From an uncultured Clostridium sp. (GTDB lineage: Bacteria > Bacillota > Clostridia > TANB77 > CAG-508), in NCBI GenBank assembly GCA_902496295.1, contig CABVAF010000002.1:150451-214450 (forward strand): DNA of 64,000 nucleotides, read 5' to 3'. The position numbers and the translations under genes were made by a program. Of this stretch, positions 54,000-62,696 are shown in pieces. The notes under the pieces were generated by a model. That model made no database searches, was not told the DNA's origin, and worked only from the letters and a program-made list of their open reading frames with translations. Within the stretch, counting starts at the first letter, position 1. The number at the start of each line of letters is the position of its first letter.

Positions 54000-54689
54000 A
54001 TGAGTGAAGATATGTCTAACTTAATGAATAAATTTAGTTCGATGTTAAAGAATAATGAGATTCCTCCTGAATTATCAAATATTATAAAAAACATTTCAAC
54101 TAATAATTCTAATAATAGTTCTAATAAAAGTTCTGATAAGAAGAATAACACTAATAACTATCCGGTTTCAAATACTCCAAGCCATTTTAATAATGCTAAT
54201 ACTTCCACTAGCAATAAATCCAATAGTAGCACTAATAATAAATTAAACCATATTAATAATTCTAAAATTGATGAAAATAATGATATATCTTCAAATTCTC
54301 AAAAATCTCAAAACACTGATAACTTCAATTTTGGTAACATTAATATAGATGCTATTAAAAAATTATTTGAACAAAGCAATAACAATTCTAATAATATTAG
54401 TGGAAACAATACTGAACACAATTCTGAAAGTAGCGATAACTCTAATTCAAATAGCAACGAAGATAATTCTTTTAACTTTGATATAAACACGATGTTAAAG
54501 ATGAAATCAATAATTGATGCAATGAATAGTCAAAGAGATGACCCTAGATCAAATCTTCTAAAATCTTTGAAACCATATTTAAAAGAAAGTAGAAAGGAAA
54601 AAGTCGATCAGTATATTAAAATTTTTAGTATGGAGAAAGTTTTTGAAAACTTGAATCCTCTTGGTGGTGGTAAAAAAAATGATGTATAA
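54000..54689 (+). CDS. Asn/Ser-rich hypothetical protein, second gene of cassette (229 aa)
   Basis: An N-terminal helical segment with a LMNKFSSML motif, then a long Asn/Ser-rich low-complexity region (about 33-155), then a well-ordered charged C-terminal domain (about 158-220): FDINTMLKMKSIIDAMNSQ and SLKPYLKESRKEKVDQYIKI, typical of a helical protein-binding module. No membrane segment. TAGGTGAG precedes the ATG. The layout of two ordered ends joined by a flexible linker suggests an adaptor. I cannot name the family. Confidence 0.72.
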   Translation: MSEDMSNLMNKFSSMLKNNEIPPELSNIIKNISTNNSNNSSNKSSDKKNNTNNYPVSNTPSHFNNANTSTSNKSNSSTNNKLNHINNSKIDENNDISSNSQKSQNTDNFNFGNINIDAIKKLFEQSNNNSNNISGNNTEHNSESSDNSNSNSNEDNSFNFDINTMLKMKSIIDAMNSQRDDPRSNLLKSLKPYLKESRKEKVDQYIKIFSMEKVFENLNPLGGGKKNDV

Positions 54690-55059
54690 CTATCCCTTTT
54701 TTTCTTTTCCTACTTTTAGAAATTATAACTATTACCCTGCTAATTATGCAAGTCGATCACCATCTGCACTACCAAAAGTAAATATAAATAACTCAAACTT
54801 TAAATCAAAAAATAGACAAAGTGCATCTAATTATAAATCGAATGTTCAAAATTCAGATTGTGAAATTTCACAAAATAGTTTAAATACAGGTAATAAGTTC
54901 TCCAATTCTAAAAAAGAACATGATGAATTATTTGAAATTTTCGGAATTAAACTTTATTTTGACGATATTTTATTAATTTCGCTTATATTTTTTCTATATA
55001 GTGAAGGTGTTAAAGATGACTATTTGTTTATTTCATTAATTTTACTATTATTAAGTTAA
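54679..55059 (+). CDS. Hypothetical protein with C-terminal membrane segments, third gene of cassette (126 aa)
   Basis: The N-terminus is rich in Tyr, Phe and Pro (MYNYPFFSFPTF), followed by an Asn/Ser/Lys-rich middle and a C-terminal module EIFGIKLYFDDILLISLIFFLY then GVKDDYLFISLILLLLS, two hydrophobic stretches separated by a short charged loop. The end is nearly all Leu/Ile. The ATG (54679) overlaps the previous gene by 11 bp with GGTGGTGG upstream, so the genes are coupled. Probably membrane-bound partner of the second protein. Function unknown. Confidence 0.7.
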   Translation: MMYNYPFFSFPTFRNYNYYPANYASRSPSALPKVNINNSNFKSKNRQSASNYKSNVQNSDCEISQNSLNTGNKFSNSKKEHDELFEIFGIKLYFDDILLISLIFFLYSEGVKDDYLFISLILLLLS

Positions 55060-55083
55060 ATTTTTATATAATTCTAATTTATA

Positions 55084-55138
55084 AAATATCCTAAAGCAAT
55101 TTACATAATTTAATTATGGAAACTACTTTAGGATATTT
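55084..55138. terminator. Bidirectional terminator between cassette and minC
   Basis: Perfect 13-bp arms AAATATCCTAAAG (55084-55096) and CTTTAGGATATTT (55126-55138) around a 29-base loop, in the gap between the convergent cassette and minC. Confidence 0.65.
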
Positions 55139-55194
55139 CTACACATATTTTATTAATTTTTATAATATCTTTCAGTCTCAATTTTAATTATTTT

Positions 55195-55818
55195 TTATTC
55201 AACTATAATTTCATCTTTATCATTTACATATGCTGCCGTTTTTATATTATTAGAGTACTCTTCTGGCATATTTATTGCCATTTCTTTTACTATATTTGCA
55301 ATTCTAAGTTGAGGTGCTTCTATTGACGCAGCTGCTATAATTGCTTCTTTGTTTCCTTTAGCACCAGCATGTGCTAATCCTCTTAATATTCCTACAACAA
55401 CTACATTTTCTCCCGCAACTACTTCTGCTCCAGCATTTACATCTCCTAAAATAACTAGGCTACCTTCAAATTCTACTCTTTGTCCAGATCTTAAAGAACC
55501 TCTATGAAATTTAGTTTCTGATGTGGCTATATCCTTACTAAATGTCTTTTTTATTCCATGTAACCCTAAAATTTTTGGACTGTCAAAATCTACTTTAGTG
55601 TCAATAATTGACTTTACTACATTTTGTATTTCTTCCATTTCCTTATTTTTAAGAACTTTTCCTGAGATAAGTAAAGGTGTATCATCATCCTTGTATAGTT
55701 TCTTAAACTCTTTTAACTTTTTCTTTAAATCGGTTAATATTTCATCTTGAGTTGCTTCTTCTGCTATTTTTACGATAACTTTTCCTTGTCTAGTGTTAAT
55801 ACTAATACAACTTTCCAT
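55195..55818 (-). CDS. minC: Septum site-determining protein MinC
   Basis: A 207-residue inhibitor of FtsZ polymerisation that blocks polar septation. The N-terminal domain is alpha/beta (about 1-95); the C-terminal beta-helix (about 105-205) shows the conserved turns FHRGSLRSGQ, GSLVILGDVNAGAEV and GILRGLAHAGAKG. I chose ATG 55818 with AAGGG 10 bases upstream; an in-frame TTG at 55827 sits on top of that site. It ends the mre-pbp2 operon. Unusually, minD and minE do not follow; a terminator and convergent cassette do. Confidence 0.9.
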   Translation of the reverse strand: MESCISINTRQGKVIVKIAEEATQDEILTDLKKKLKEFKKLYKDDDTPLLISGKVLKNKEMEEIQNVVKSIIDTKVDFDSPKILGLHGIKKTFSKDIATSETKFHRGSLRSGQRVEFEGSLVILGDVNAGAEVVAGENVVVVGILRGLAHAGAKGNKEAIIAAASIEAPQLRIANIVKEMAINMPEEYSNNIKTAAYVNDKDEIIVE

Positions 55819-55963
55819 TACTACCAAACCCTTCTTAATTTTATTATATTTTTGCTTATTATATTTTTAAATTATAGTTTCACTATTTTATAACTTATAT
55901 TTTGTTTTATTATATAAATTAATATTATTAACTTGATAACATTAATTTATTAGCATTAATTTA

Positions 55964-58048
55964 CTATCTCTGTAGTTGTGTACTAGGAATTGCTGTCATA
56001 TCTTCCTTTACTTCATTAGCATTCATTCCAAAATATTCTGCCATAATGTCTCTTGCAGTTTCCGCTGTAAATCCTCCTGAGCCAGCATTTTCAATTAAAA
56101 CCGTAACTGAAATTTCTGGATCATCAAATGGAGCAAAGCCTACAAACCAACCATGTACTACATCTGAATTTCCCGTTTCTGCAGATCCTGTTTTTCCTGC
56201 AACTTCTATATCGAAGTCTGAAAATGTTGAATATGCTGTTCCTCCAGCCTCTGTAACTCCCTTCATTCCTTCTAATATTGCATCTATGTTTTCTTCTTTT
56301 ATATTTAACTCTTCTACTTCTTCTGGTTTGTATCCTAACTTTTCATTTACGTAATTTTCAATTTCTTCTTTGCTTACTTCTGTTCCATCTGGTCTTATTA
56401 TACTCTTTAATAAGGTAACATCTACTCTTTTTCCGCCATTTGCTAAAGTACTGATATATCTTGCCATTTGAATAGGAGTAAAATTATTATCTCCTTGACC
56501 AATAGCTGCAGAAAGTGTATATCCTGGTGTCCATACTTCATTGCGTCCTGATGCTTCTAAAGCTTCTGGGCTTGCGATTGTACCAGTTGATTCACCTAAA
56601 AGTTCAATTCCAGTTTTTGATCCTAGGCCATAATATTTTGCATATTTAACAATATTTTCGATACCTGTTCTATAACCTGTTTCGTAGAAGAAATAATTAC
56701 AAGATTTTTGTATAGCTTGTGTAACATTTAAGTAACCATGTCCTCTATGATATGTGTTCCAGTACCAACACCTTGGATTCCCAAATTTAGGATAAATTCC
56801 TGTATCATTTATTTTCGTTTTTGTTGTAATTGCTCCAGTCTCTAACCCAGCAGTAGCGACTACCATTTTATAAGTTGATCCAGGAGAATATAGTCCACTT
56901 ATTGCTCTATTTACCAAATTATCTCCTTCTGTATAAGAGTCATATTGTTCTTGGCTTATTCCGTCTACAAAAAGCTGTGGATCATAATCAGGATAACTTG
57001 CTAAAGCAAGAATTTCGCCAGTTTTAACATTGGTTACTATTACTGCTCCTGCATCTGCAGGGCTTGTTTCATAAAATCCACCACTAGCAATTTTTTCAAT
57101 ATTCTTTTTTAGTGCTTCTTCTGCAACCTTTTGTAAATTTGCGTCTATTGTAAGGACTACATCTGAACCTGCTACTGCTTCTTGTGATACATATTCTTCT
57201 GTAACTGTTCCATCAACTGCCATATCTATTTGCTTTACACCATCTGTACCTTTTAAGTAGTCTTCAAAAATATATTCTATTCCACTTTTTCCTATTATAT
57301 CATTTAAATCATATTTATCTTCTTGTCCATTTAATTCACTATCTGTTATTGGTCCTACTTGACCTAAAATATGTGAAGCTAAATTTCCTGATGTATATTT
57401 TACTTTTGAACCTGTAGCAATTGTCATTCCTGGTAAGTCGTTACTTTGTTCTCTTATTTGAACAGCACTTGTTCTGCTAATGTCTTTTGCTATTTCCACT
57501 GGTTTTATATTGCTATAGCCAGTTCTCGTTATTTCATATCTTACAGCCATTATTTTTATCGCTTCTTCATCATTATTGCTTATTTTGTATTTTTCTTTTA
57601 GAAAATTGAAAGCTTCTTGCGCAGTAGCATTTTCATTGATTTCTAAATTTTTCTTCCAATCACTTAAACTTTCCTCTGGGAGTGTAAATCTTATTGGATT
57701 TATTGCAATTGGCAAATTATCTATGTATTTATCTCCATTAGCTTGTAATATATTTATTGTTTTTAATATAGTATTATTTAAAACATCGTCTTCTACTTTT
57801 GTTTTATACAATTCTAAAGAAAATGATGTTTCTGATGTAACTAATTTATTTCCTGTACTATCTAATATATTTCCCCTCGACGCTTTTAATACAGACTCTC
57901 TTGTAAGCCTTGTATTAGATGTTTCTCTATACTCCTGCCCATGTACAATTTGAAGATTGAAAAGCTGAAGTATTAGTATTATTCCTACAATATAGACTAA
58001 AAATGTTACTATATTATATCTTATTTTGCTATTGTCTTTTTTTCCCAA
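55964..58048 (-). CDS. mrdA: Penicillin-binding protein 2 (elongasome transpeptidase)
   Basis: A 694-residue class B PBP that cross-links side-wall peptidoglycan as the partner of MreBCD/RodA. One membrane helix (about 14-35), the PBP dimerisation domain (about 55-290) and the transpeptidase domain (about 300-680) with SPGSTYKM (catalytic Ser, near 388), KSCNYF (SxN) and AGKTGSAET (KTG). All active residues are present. It starts at TTG 58048 with AAGGAAGGTG upstream. Location directly after mreD matches the mrdA/pbp2 position in clostridia. Weak alternative: a sporulation class B PBP (SpoVD), disfavoured because no PASTA domain is present. Confidence 0.93.
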   Translation of the reverse strand: MGKKDNSKIRYNIVTFLVYIVGIILILQLFNLQIVHGQEYRETSNTRLTRESVLKASRGNILDSTGNKLVTSETSFSLELYKTKVEDDVLNNTILKTINILQANGDKYIDNLPIAINPIRFTLPEESLSDWKKNLEINENATAQEAFNFLKEKYKISNNDEEAIKIMAVRYEITRTGYSNIKPVEIAKDISRTSAVQIREQSNDLPGMTIATGSKVKYTSGNLASHILGQVGPITDSELNGQEDKYDLNDIIGKSGIEYIFEDYLKGTDGVKQIDMAVDGTVTEEYVSQEAVAGSDVVLTIDANLQKVAEEALKKNIEKIASGGFYETSPADAGAVIVTNVKTGEILALASYPDYDPQLFVDGISQEQYDSYTEGDNLVNRAISGLYSPGSTYKMVVATAGLETGAITTKTKINDTGIYPKFGNPRCWYWNTYHRGHGYLNVTQAIQKSCNYFFYETGYRTGIENIVKYAKYYGLGSKTGIELLGESTGTIASPEALEASGRNEVWTPGYTLSAAIGQGDNNFTPIQMARYISTLANGGKRVDVTLLKSIIRPDGTEVSKEEIENYVNEKLGYKPEEVEELNIKEENIDAILEGMKGVTEAGGTAYSTFSDFDIEVAGKTGSAETGNSDVVHGWFVGFAPFDDPEISVTVLIENAGSGGFTAETARDIMAEYFGMNANEVKEDMTAIPSTQLQR

Positions 58049-58157
58049 CTTTTCACCTTCCTTTTACGTTTTTTAGTTTAGTTTTTAAATTTATGCTTTA
58101 CGATAATAAATTTATGTATAATATTTATCATGTTATTTTTTATATTTCTAACTCTAA

Positions 58158-58691
58158 TTAAAAATACCTTGTCATAATTGTTTTAGATTTAAATACATTT
58201 TCTATAGCATATCCCAACTTGTGTAATAATGGGTATAAAATTATAATTAGTATAGAATTATATAATAATTCTATTGATAATATTTTAGCAAATGATAAAA
58301 TTTCTATTTCTATTCCATCTTTTATTATCGAAAAAGCATATATTCCTACTTCGTATATAAAAGTTGATATTATTACCATTAATATAATAGTTAATTTGCT
58401 ATCTTTTGAAAAGTTCTTATCGCAGTACTCTGCAATAAGTCCAATTGTTCCTAACAGTATTCCGGAAATTCCTATAGATTTTCCAATAAGCAAATCTATT
58501 AGTATTCCAAAAATTAAGCCTAATATAAGTCCTATTTTTTTTCCAGCAAATAGCCCTACAAATAGTATAAGAATTACAAATAAATTAGGCATTATTCCAA
58601 ATATATTAAACCAACTAAAAAAGTCAGCTTGTAAAAAATATATTATAAAAAAAGCTAATATTATTAATGCAATTATCCCTGCTTTTTTCAT
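58158..58691 (-). CDS. mreD: Rod shape-determining membrane protein MreD
   Basis: A 177-residue integral membrane protein with about five hydrophobic segments, very rich in Ile, Leu and Phe. Low sequence conservation is normal for MreD; the identity rests on size, topology and position between mreC and pbp2. Motif LIFGILIDLLIGKSIG fits the family. GAGAGGAG precedes the ATG, about 97 bp after the mreC stop. Confidence 0.88.
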   Translation of the reverse strand: MKKAGIIALIILAFFIIYFLQADFFSWFNIFGIMPNLFVILILFVGLFAGKKIGLILGLIFGILIDLLIGKSIGISGILLGTIGLIAEYCDKNFSKDSKLTIILMVIISTFIYEVGIYAFSIIKDGIEIEILSFAKILSIELLYNSILIIILYPLLHKLGYAIENVFKSKTIMTRYF

Positions 58692-58788
58692 CTTTTCTCC
58701 TCTCTTTTATTTGTAGTTCTTATAATATGAACATATATTTTTGCTTATATGATTTAACTACTATTATTAATTTAATATTTAAACATAT

Positions 58789-59607
58789 CTAATTATTAGT
58801 AATTACCAAAACTGTTTCTAATTTTGAAAAGTCTACCGCAGGCTCTATCATAGCATATCTATCTGTAATATTTTTTGTATTTACTATTTGTGATATTGTT
58901 CCTATATGAATTCCTTTTGGGTATATTCCTCCTAATCCTGATGTTTCTACATTATCCCCCTGAACTAACGTTGCCTCTGTTGGAATATATGTTGCCTTTA
59001 ACATAGACTTGTCGTCTAATGTTCCACTTACTATTATTGTGTCTCTTGTAGTACTTATTGTACTACTTACAGAGCTTGCTGTGTCTATAATTGTTTGTAC
59101 TTTTGCTGTATTATCTGTTACAGATAATATATGTCCAACAAGCCCCTGGTCTGAAATTACTGTCATATTTGGCTCTATACCATCATTTTTACCAACATTT
59201 ATAACTATTGTATTTGAATAGTTGCTTATATCACGATTTATTACATATCCAGGAACTGTACTGTATTCTTTATATTTATCTTTTAAGTTAACATACTCCT
59301 TTAATGTTTCGTTTTCTGCTTTTAAAATTTCATATTCTCTCAAAGATTGTTCTAGTTCACTATTTTTCTTTTTTAATTCTTCATTTTCAGATTTTAGATT
59401 TTCAACATCTGAAAAAAAGCTATCATTTCCTGATATTTTATTTTTTAAATATGTAAGCCCATTTTGAATAGGCATAACTAAATAGCTAAAAACATTTTCC
59501 GCAGAAGACAATTTTTGTGTATCCATATTTGATAATACAACTAATAAAATTAATATTATTATTGTTATTATAATACCTATTAGTCCCGTTTTTTTCTTTT
59601 TATACAT
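58789..59607 (-). CDS. mreC: Rod shape-determining protein MreC
   Basis: A 272-residue single-pass protein that links MreB to PBP2 outside the membrane. Membrane helix about 8-27, a long coiled coil about 65-112 (heptads in VENLKSENEELKKKNSELEQ), then the beta-barrel domain with VINRDISNYSNTIVINVG, VGHILSVTDN and VQGDNVETSGLGGIYPKGI, all classical MreC marks. GAGAGGAG precedes the ATG. 38 bp after mreB. Confidence 0.95.
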   Translation of the reverse strand: MYKKKKTGLIGIIITIIILILLVVLSNMDTQKLSSAENVFSYLVMPIQNGLTYLKNKISGNDSFFSDVENLKSENEELKKKNSELEQSLREYEILKAENETLKEYVNLKDKYKEYSTVPGYVINRDISNYSNTIVINVGKNDGIEPNMTVISDQGLVGHILSVTDNTAKVQTIIDTASSVSSTISTTRDTIIVSGTLDDKSMLKATYIPTEATLVQGDNVETSGLGGIYPKGIHIGTISQIVNTKNITDRYAMIEPAVDFSKLETVLVITNN

Positions 59608-59645
59608 TTATTAATCTCCTCTCAAATATTTAGATACACTTATTT

Positions 59646-60674
59646 CTATCTTCTTTTTGAATTTGTTAATACTGTTTTTAAATCTTGTAAATTTTCTAAT
59701 GTTTTGGCAGTCCCTCTAACTACACAATCTAATGGTTCTTCTGCTATATAAACAGGTATTTCTGTTCTAATTGATATTAATTTGTCTATATCTTTTATTA
59801 ATGCTCCTCCACCTGCAAGAACTATTCCTTTTCCCATAATGTCAGATGCAAGTTCAGGTGGTGTCTTTTCTAATGTCATTCTAACTATATCCACCATTTT
59901 ATTTATTGATTCTGACATAGCTTTGCCAACTTCGTTTGATGTTATATGAATTGTTTTTGGAAGTCCTGTTCCTAGATCTCTTCCTCTTATCTCCATATTT
60001 TGTTCTGCTGCTGGTGGTATAGCACACCCCAAATTAAGTTTAATTTGTTCTGCTGTTGATGAACCTATAGCAAGATTTTCCTCTCTTTTTATATAATTTA
60101 TTATATCTTGATCTAGTTCATCTCCTGCAACTCTTAGAGAATTACTAACTACTATTCCTCCAAGTGAAACTACTGCTACCTCTGTAGTTCCTCCTCCTAT
60201 GTCTACAATAAGATTTCCACTTGGCTCTGCAATTTCTATGTTTGCTCCAATTGCTGCTGCCATTGGTTCTTCTATTAAAAATACTTCTCTCGCTCCTGCT
60301 TGTAATAATGCTTCTTCTACTGCTCTTTCTTCTACTTCCGTTATTCCTGATGGAACACCAACTACAATTCTTGGTCTTCCTACATTATACTTTTTGCTAA
60401 CTCTTCTTAAAATTTCTTTTAGCATTAATTGAGTTGCAGTAAAATCTGCAATTACACCATCTTTTAAAGGTCTAATTGCTTTTATTTGTTCTGGCGTTTT
60501 CCCAAGCATTTCTTTAGCCTCTTGTCCAATTGCTAATAGGCTATTTGTTTTTAAATCTATTGCCACAACAGATGGCTCTTTTAAAACTATTCCTTTATCT
60601 TTTATTGTTACTAATACATTAGCAGTTCCTAAATCTATACCAATGTCTTTTGATCCTAACTGAAATAAATTCAT
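59646..60674 (-). CDS. mreB: Cell shape protein MreB (actin homologue)
   Basis: A 342-residue bacterial actin that organises the elongation machinery on the membrane. ATP-binding motifs: SKDIGIDLGTANV (phosphate 1), LIVDIGGGTTEVAV (phosphate 2) and GIVLAGGGALI (adenosine). The amphipathic start MNLFQLG suits membrane binding. I chose ATG 60674; AAAGGA lies upstream within the end of radC, whose stop is one base before this ATG, so translation is coupled. The frame extends 18 codons upstream inside radC but those are not family-like. Confidence 0.96.
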   Translation of the reverse strand: MNLFQLGSKDIGIDLGTANVLVTIKDKGIVLKEPSVVAIDLKTNSLLAIGQEAKEMLGKTPEQIKAIRPLKDGVIADFTATQLMLKEILRRVSKKYNVGRPRIVVGVPSGITEVEERAVEEALLQAGAREVFLIEEPMAAAIGANIEIAEPSGNLIVDIGGGTTEVAVVSLGGIVVSNSLRVAGDELDQDIINYIKREENLAIGSSTAEQIKLNLGCAIPPAAEQNMEIRGRDLGTGLPKTIHITSNEVGKAMSESINKMVDIVRMTLEKTPPELASDIMGKGIVLAGGGALIKDIDKLISIRTEIPVYIAEEPLDCVVRGTAKTLENLQDLKTVLTNSKRR

Positions 60675-60675
60675 A

Positions 60676-61374
60676 TTAATTTTCAAGTCCTTTCCTATAA
60701 AAAATACTTTCATAACTATCATGTCCAATAACTATATGGTCTAACAACTCTACTCCCAGCAATTTGCATGCTTCTATTAGTCTATCTGTAAATTCCATAT
60801 CTGCTTTGCTAGGCATTGGGTCACCACTAGGATGGTTATGTATTAAAATAATTTTAGGTGCCTCCATTTTTACTACTTCTGCTAAAATATCTCTTGGCGT
60901 AATAATTGCCAAGTTTGTACTTCCGTAAGAAACATCTAAAATTTTTACTACAATGTTTTTTGTATTTAAAATTAATACTTTTACTATCTCTCGTTTTTCA
61001 TTTTTTAGTTCGTCTATTAACAAATTTGCTACATCTTGTGGACATGTTATTTTTATTTTGTTGTCTAAAATTGGTCTTGACATTCTTTTAGTTAGTTCTG
61101 ATACTGCTTTTAATTGTATAGCTTTTACTTTTCCTATTCCTTTAATTTTAGTTAATTCGTTTATTGAAATATCTTGTAAGAATTTTAAATTATCTTTTTT
61201 ATCTTTGTTTAATTTAAGAATTTTTTGAGCAATAGTTACTGAACTTTCTTCTTTAGTTCCAGTTTTAATTATTATTGCTAATAATTCTGCATTAGATAGT
61301 GAATTTGCACCATACATTTCCATCTTCTCATATGGTCTTTCAGATATTGGGAGCTCTTTCATTTTTATTGACAT
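60676..61374 (-). CDS. radC: RadC family protein (JAMM-type)
   Basis: A 232-residue protein with an N-terminal helix-hairpin-helix region (about 15-90) and a JAB/MPN metal domain. Motif HNHPSGDPMPSKAD carries the JAMM His, His, Ser and Asp; the upstream Glu is in VVKMEA. Historically linked to DNA repair, though the biochemical role remains unclear. AAAGGA precedes the ATG. It starts the coupled radC-mreB pair, the usual order in Firmicutes. Confidence 0.93.
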   Translation of the reverse strand: MSIKMKELPISERPYEKMEMYGANSLSNAELLAIIIKTGTKEESSVTIAQKILKLNKDKKDNLKFLQDISINELTKIKGIGKVKAIQLKAVSELTKRMSRPILDNKIKITCPQDVANLLIDELKNEKREIVKVLILNTKNIVVKILDVSYGSTNLAIITPRDILAEVVKMEAPKIILIHNHPSGDPMPSKADMEFTDRLIEACKLLGVELLDHIVIGHDSYESIFYRKGLEN

Positions 61375-61456
61375 ATAAAAAATCCTTTCTAAATTAATAA
61401 ATAGCCCCCAAATAGTATTTGATTTAATTAAATTTTTATACTTAATACATAATTAT

Positions 61457-61711
61457 TTAGCGCATAAATCTATATAAGAATATTGCTATAACTATTCCTA
61501 GTATACTTGCAATGTTAATTTTGAACATTAGTCCAAATGTTATATTTATTACTTGTAAATTTAAGTTTACTGGAGTTGAAAGTCCAAATTCTTGTCCATA
61601 AGATAACCATGATAGCCAATCTACGCTTGCTGCAAGTTCTCCTATTAATCCTCCTAGTACTATTCCACATAATATAAATAAAATTAGTATCCAAGCATTT
61701 TTACCTTTCAC
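61457..61711 (-). CDS. DUF4321 family small membrane protein
   Basis: An 84-residue membrane protein with two hydrophobic segments (about 7-26 and 59-82) around a loop WLSYGQEFGLSTPVNLNLQVI. This pattern is the DUF4321 family, which often precedes radC-mreB in clostridia. It begins at a GTG (61711) with AAAGGAACG upstream and is first in the cell-shape operon. Function unknown; perhaps an elongasome accessory protein. Confidence 0.82.
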   Translation of the reverse strand: MKGKNAWILILFILCGIVLGGLIGELAASVDWLSWLSYGQEFGLSTPVNLNLQVINITFGLMFKINIASILGIVIAIFLYRFMR

Positions 61712-61766
61712 AGCTTTTCTTCGTTCCTTTCTATATAAATATTTTCTTATGTTTTTTCACGTTAAT

Positions 61767-61795
61767 ATTATATATGCATTTTTGCAAATTTTCAA
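61767..61795 (-). promoter_or_regulatory. Sigma-A promoter of the DUF4321-radC-mreBCD-pbp2-minC operon
   Basis: On the minus strand TTGAAA (61795-61790), 17-base spacer, perfect TATAAT (61772-61767), about 55 bp upstream of the GTG start. Confidence 0.65.
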
Positions 61796-61936
61796 TATTA
61801 ATTGGTAAAAATTAATAAAACTATTTATTTTTATTTTTTCATATGATATATTATTGTTTATTCTAATTTTTGTAAGTTTTTAATATTACGAAAACAAGTT
61901 ATCTTTAATATAATATAGTATAACTAATTTCCAAAT

Positions 61937-61963
61937 TTTTATCATTTATATTTTATGATAAAA
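61937..61963 (+). promoter_or_regulatory. Inverted repeat upstream of the MecA-like gene (possible operator)
   Basis: Perfect 9-bp arms TTTTATCAT and ATGATAAAA with a 9-base spacer. It overlaps where the -35 box would be for the TATAAT at 61968-61973, so it may be a regulator site. No regulator is named. Confidence 0.4.
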
Positions 61964-61992
61964 GTAGTATAATTTAGTTGGAGGCATACATA

Positions 61993-62637
61993 ATGAAATT
62001 TGAAAAAATTAGTGAAGATAAAATAAGAATAACTTTGACTTCTAAAGATTTGCAAGATAAAAGCATTGACTTTCATACTTTTATGGTAAATCCTATTGAA
62101 TCTCAAGAGTTATTTTTAGATATGTTAGATGAAGCTGAAGAAAAAGTAGGCTTTGATGTGAAAGATTATAACTTAAGAATAGAAGCTGTTGTGATGTCTG
62201 ATGAAAGTTTTATTTTAACTATTACTCGCGTCAATGCTCCTAAAGTTGCTGTTCCTAAAATAAAAAAGAAATTTACAGCAAAAAGAAAGAAAACAGAAAT
62301 AAATAGTTCCCATGCTATTTATTGTTTTAATTCTTTTGATGACTATTGTAATTTTTTAGAAGCAATACATACATGTTCCAACCATATACATAACATTGCA
62401 AAATCTGCAGTTTTATATAAATATAGAAATAGCTACTATTTAGTGCTATCTAATATTAATTTAAATAATCCTAATAAACTAATTTTTTATTCATATATTA
62501 CAGAATTCGCTAGATATACTAACAATTCAAATTTATTTGTATGTAAATTAAAAGAGTTTGGAAATATAATTATAAAAAATAATGCACTAAAGTTTAGTTT
62601 TGGCGATACTGTAAAAAATAATACTAATAAAAATTAA
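61993..62637 (+). CDS. mecA: MecA-family adaptor protein (ClpC adaptor-like)
   Basis: A 214-residue protein matching the MecA adaptor layout: an N-terminal domain (about 1-85; MKFEKISEDKIRITLTSKDL, FHTFMVN, VGFDVKDYNLRIEAV), a basic linker (KKKFTAKRKKTE), and a C-terminal domain (about 110-205; AIYCFNSFDDYCNF, YKYRNSYYLVLS) with the usual FxxFDD pattern. MecA hands proteins to ClpCP for unfolding and degradation. I chose ATG 61993 with TTGGAGG upstream. Single gene between an operator-like repeat and a strong terminator. Confidence 0.82.
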   Translation: MKFEKISEDKIRITLTSKDLQDKSIDFHTFMVNPIESQELFLDMLDEAEEKVGFDVKDYNLRIEAVVMSDESFILTITRVNAPKVAVPKIKKKFTAKRKKTEINSSHAIYCFNSFDDYCNFLEAIHTCSNHIHNIAKSAVLYKYRNSYYLVLSNINLNNPNKLIFYSYITEFARYTNNSNLFVCKLKEFGNIIIKNNALKFSFGDTVKNNTNKN

Positions 62638-62657
62638 GTAAATTATAAAAATAATAG

Positions 62658-62686
62658 AAAAGAGACGTCTTGTGACGTCTCTTTTT
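62658..62686. terminator. Bidirectional terminator
   Basis: Stem AAAAGAGACGTC, loop TTGT, GACGTCTCTTTT then T, perfect 12-bp arms, between the convergent MecA-like and M23 genes. Confidence 0.9.
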
Positions 62687-62696
62687 ATTTAATAAA

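Noticed and set aside
53966..54490. Minus-strand frames opposite the Asn/Ser-rich gene
   Set aside because: Poly-Leu composition is what antisense AAT/AGT repeats give; the plus-strand frame has proper start and coupling.
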